From Streptomyces flaveus (GTDB taxonomy: Bacteria > Actinomycetota > Actinomycetes > Streptomycetales > Streptomycetaceae), in assembly GCF_014647675.1 (NCBI RefSeq), contig NZ_BMPQ01000020.1:1-50532 (forward strand): DNA of 50,532 nt, given 5' to 3'. Under the pieces are notes generated by a model. That model was not told where the DNA came from, did not search any database, and was given only the letters and a program-made list of their open reading frames with translations. Both the position numbers and the translations under genes were made by a program. Shown one piece after another: positions 50,510-50,532 of the stretch (within the stretch, counting starts at the first letter, position 1; the number at the start of each line of letters is the position of its first letter).

Positions 50510-50532
50510 CGGCGGGCGCCCTCGCCTCAATC

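Overview
The window is high-GC actinobacterial DNA, almost certainly from a Streptomyces chromosome. Evidence: very high GC at third codon positions, GTG/TTG starts, long spurious antisense reading frames, rare TTA codons, familiar Streptomyces gene neighbourhoods (cysDN-ssu-cbiX, glgX-treY-treZ, an SAV2148-type HEPN protein) and intergenic repeats I recognise from this genus. I see no tRNA, rRNA, CRISPR array, integrase or insertion sequence.

Layout. 1-5476: end of an assimilatory sulfate operon (cysD tail, cysN), a sulfonate/sulfate-ester type ABC importer and a sirohydrochlorin chelatase. 5549-6571: ketopantoate-reductase-like gene. 6575-6921: inverted, internally deleted copy of the phosphotransferase gene found intact at 22.7 kb. 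7028-10076: carbohydrate ABC importer. 10.08-10.45 kb: gene remnants. 10.6-14.8 kb: accessory cluster of a cobalamin-binding-type radical SAM enzyme, a tiny ORF encoding a duplicated MWVxGNGGG motif, an HExxH metallopeptidase and a two-helix membrane protein. 14.9-16.6 kb: PIN nuclease plus XRE/ImmA protein, toxin-antitoxin-like. 16.7-23.6 kb: MMPL exporter, subtilase, DUF1697 protein, macrolide-type glycosyltransferase, phosphotransferase. 23.6-29.7 kb: LysR/EamA divergent pair, Ser/Thr kinase with a peptidoglycan-binding domain, DEDDh exonuclease, HEPN protein. 29.8-32.0 kb: an apparently split secreted copper amine oxidase. 32.2-42.3 kb: glycogen debranching and trehalose synthesis (glgX, treY, treZ) with two convergent M14 carboxypeptidases and an FHA protein in between. 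42.4-44.7 kb: atypical phosphotransferase, LysE exporter, a truncated Tat-exported phosphatase-family gene and a dispersed repeat. 44.7-49.7 kb: operon of a NitT/TauT-type ABC importer with two permeases and a benzoylformate-decarboxylase-like enzyme. 49.85 kb to the end: secreted protein under an iron box, with a terminator.

The part most worth attention is 10.6-14.8 kb. The radical SAM gene, the peptide ORF and the membrane-protein gene, plus the adjacent PIN gene, each carry a TTA codon, which suggests bldA (developmental) control. The peptide ORF contains a second copy of its own Shine-Dalgarno, start codon and first nine codons, with identical spacing. Radical SAM enzyme, small peptide, peptidase and membrane protein is the usual content of a ribosomal peptide (RiPP) pathway, but I do not recognise this peptide as a known class.
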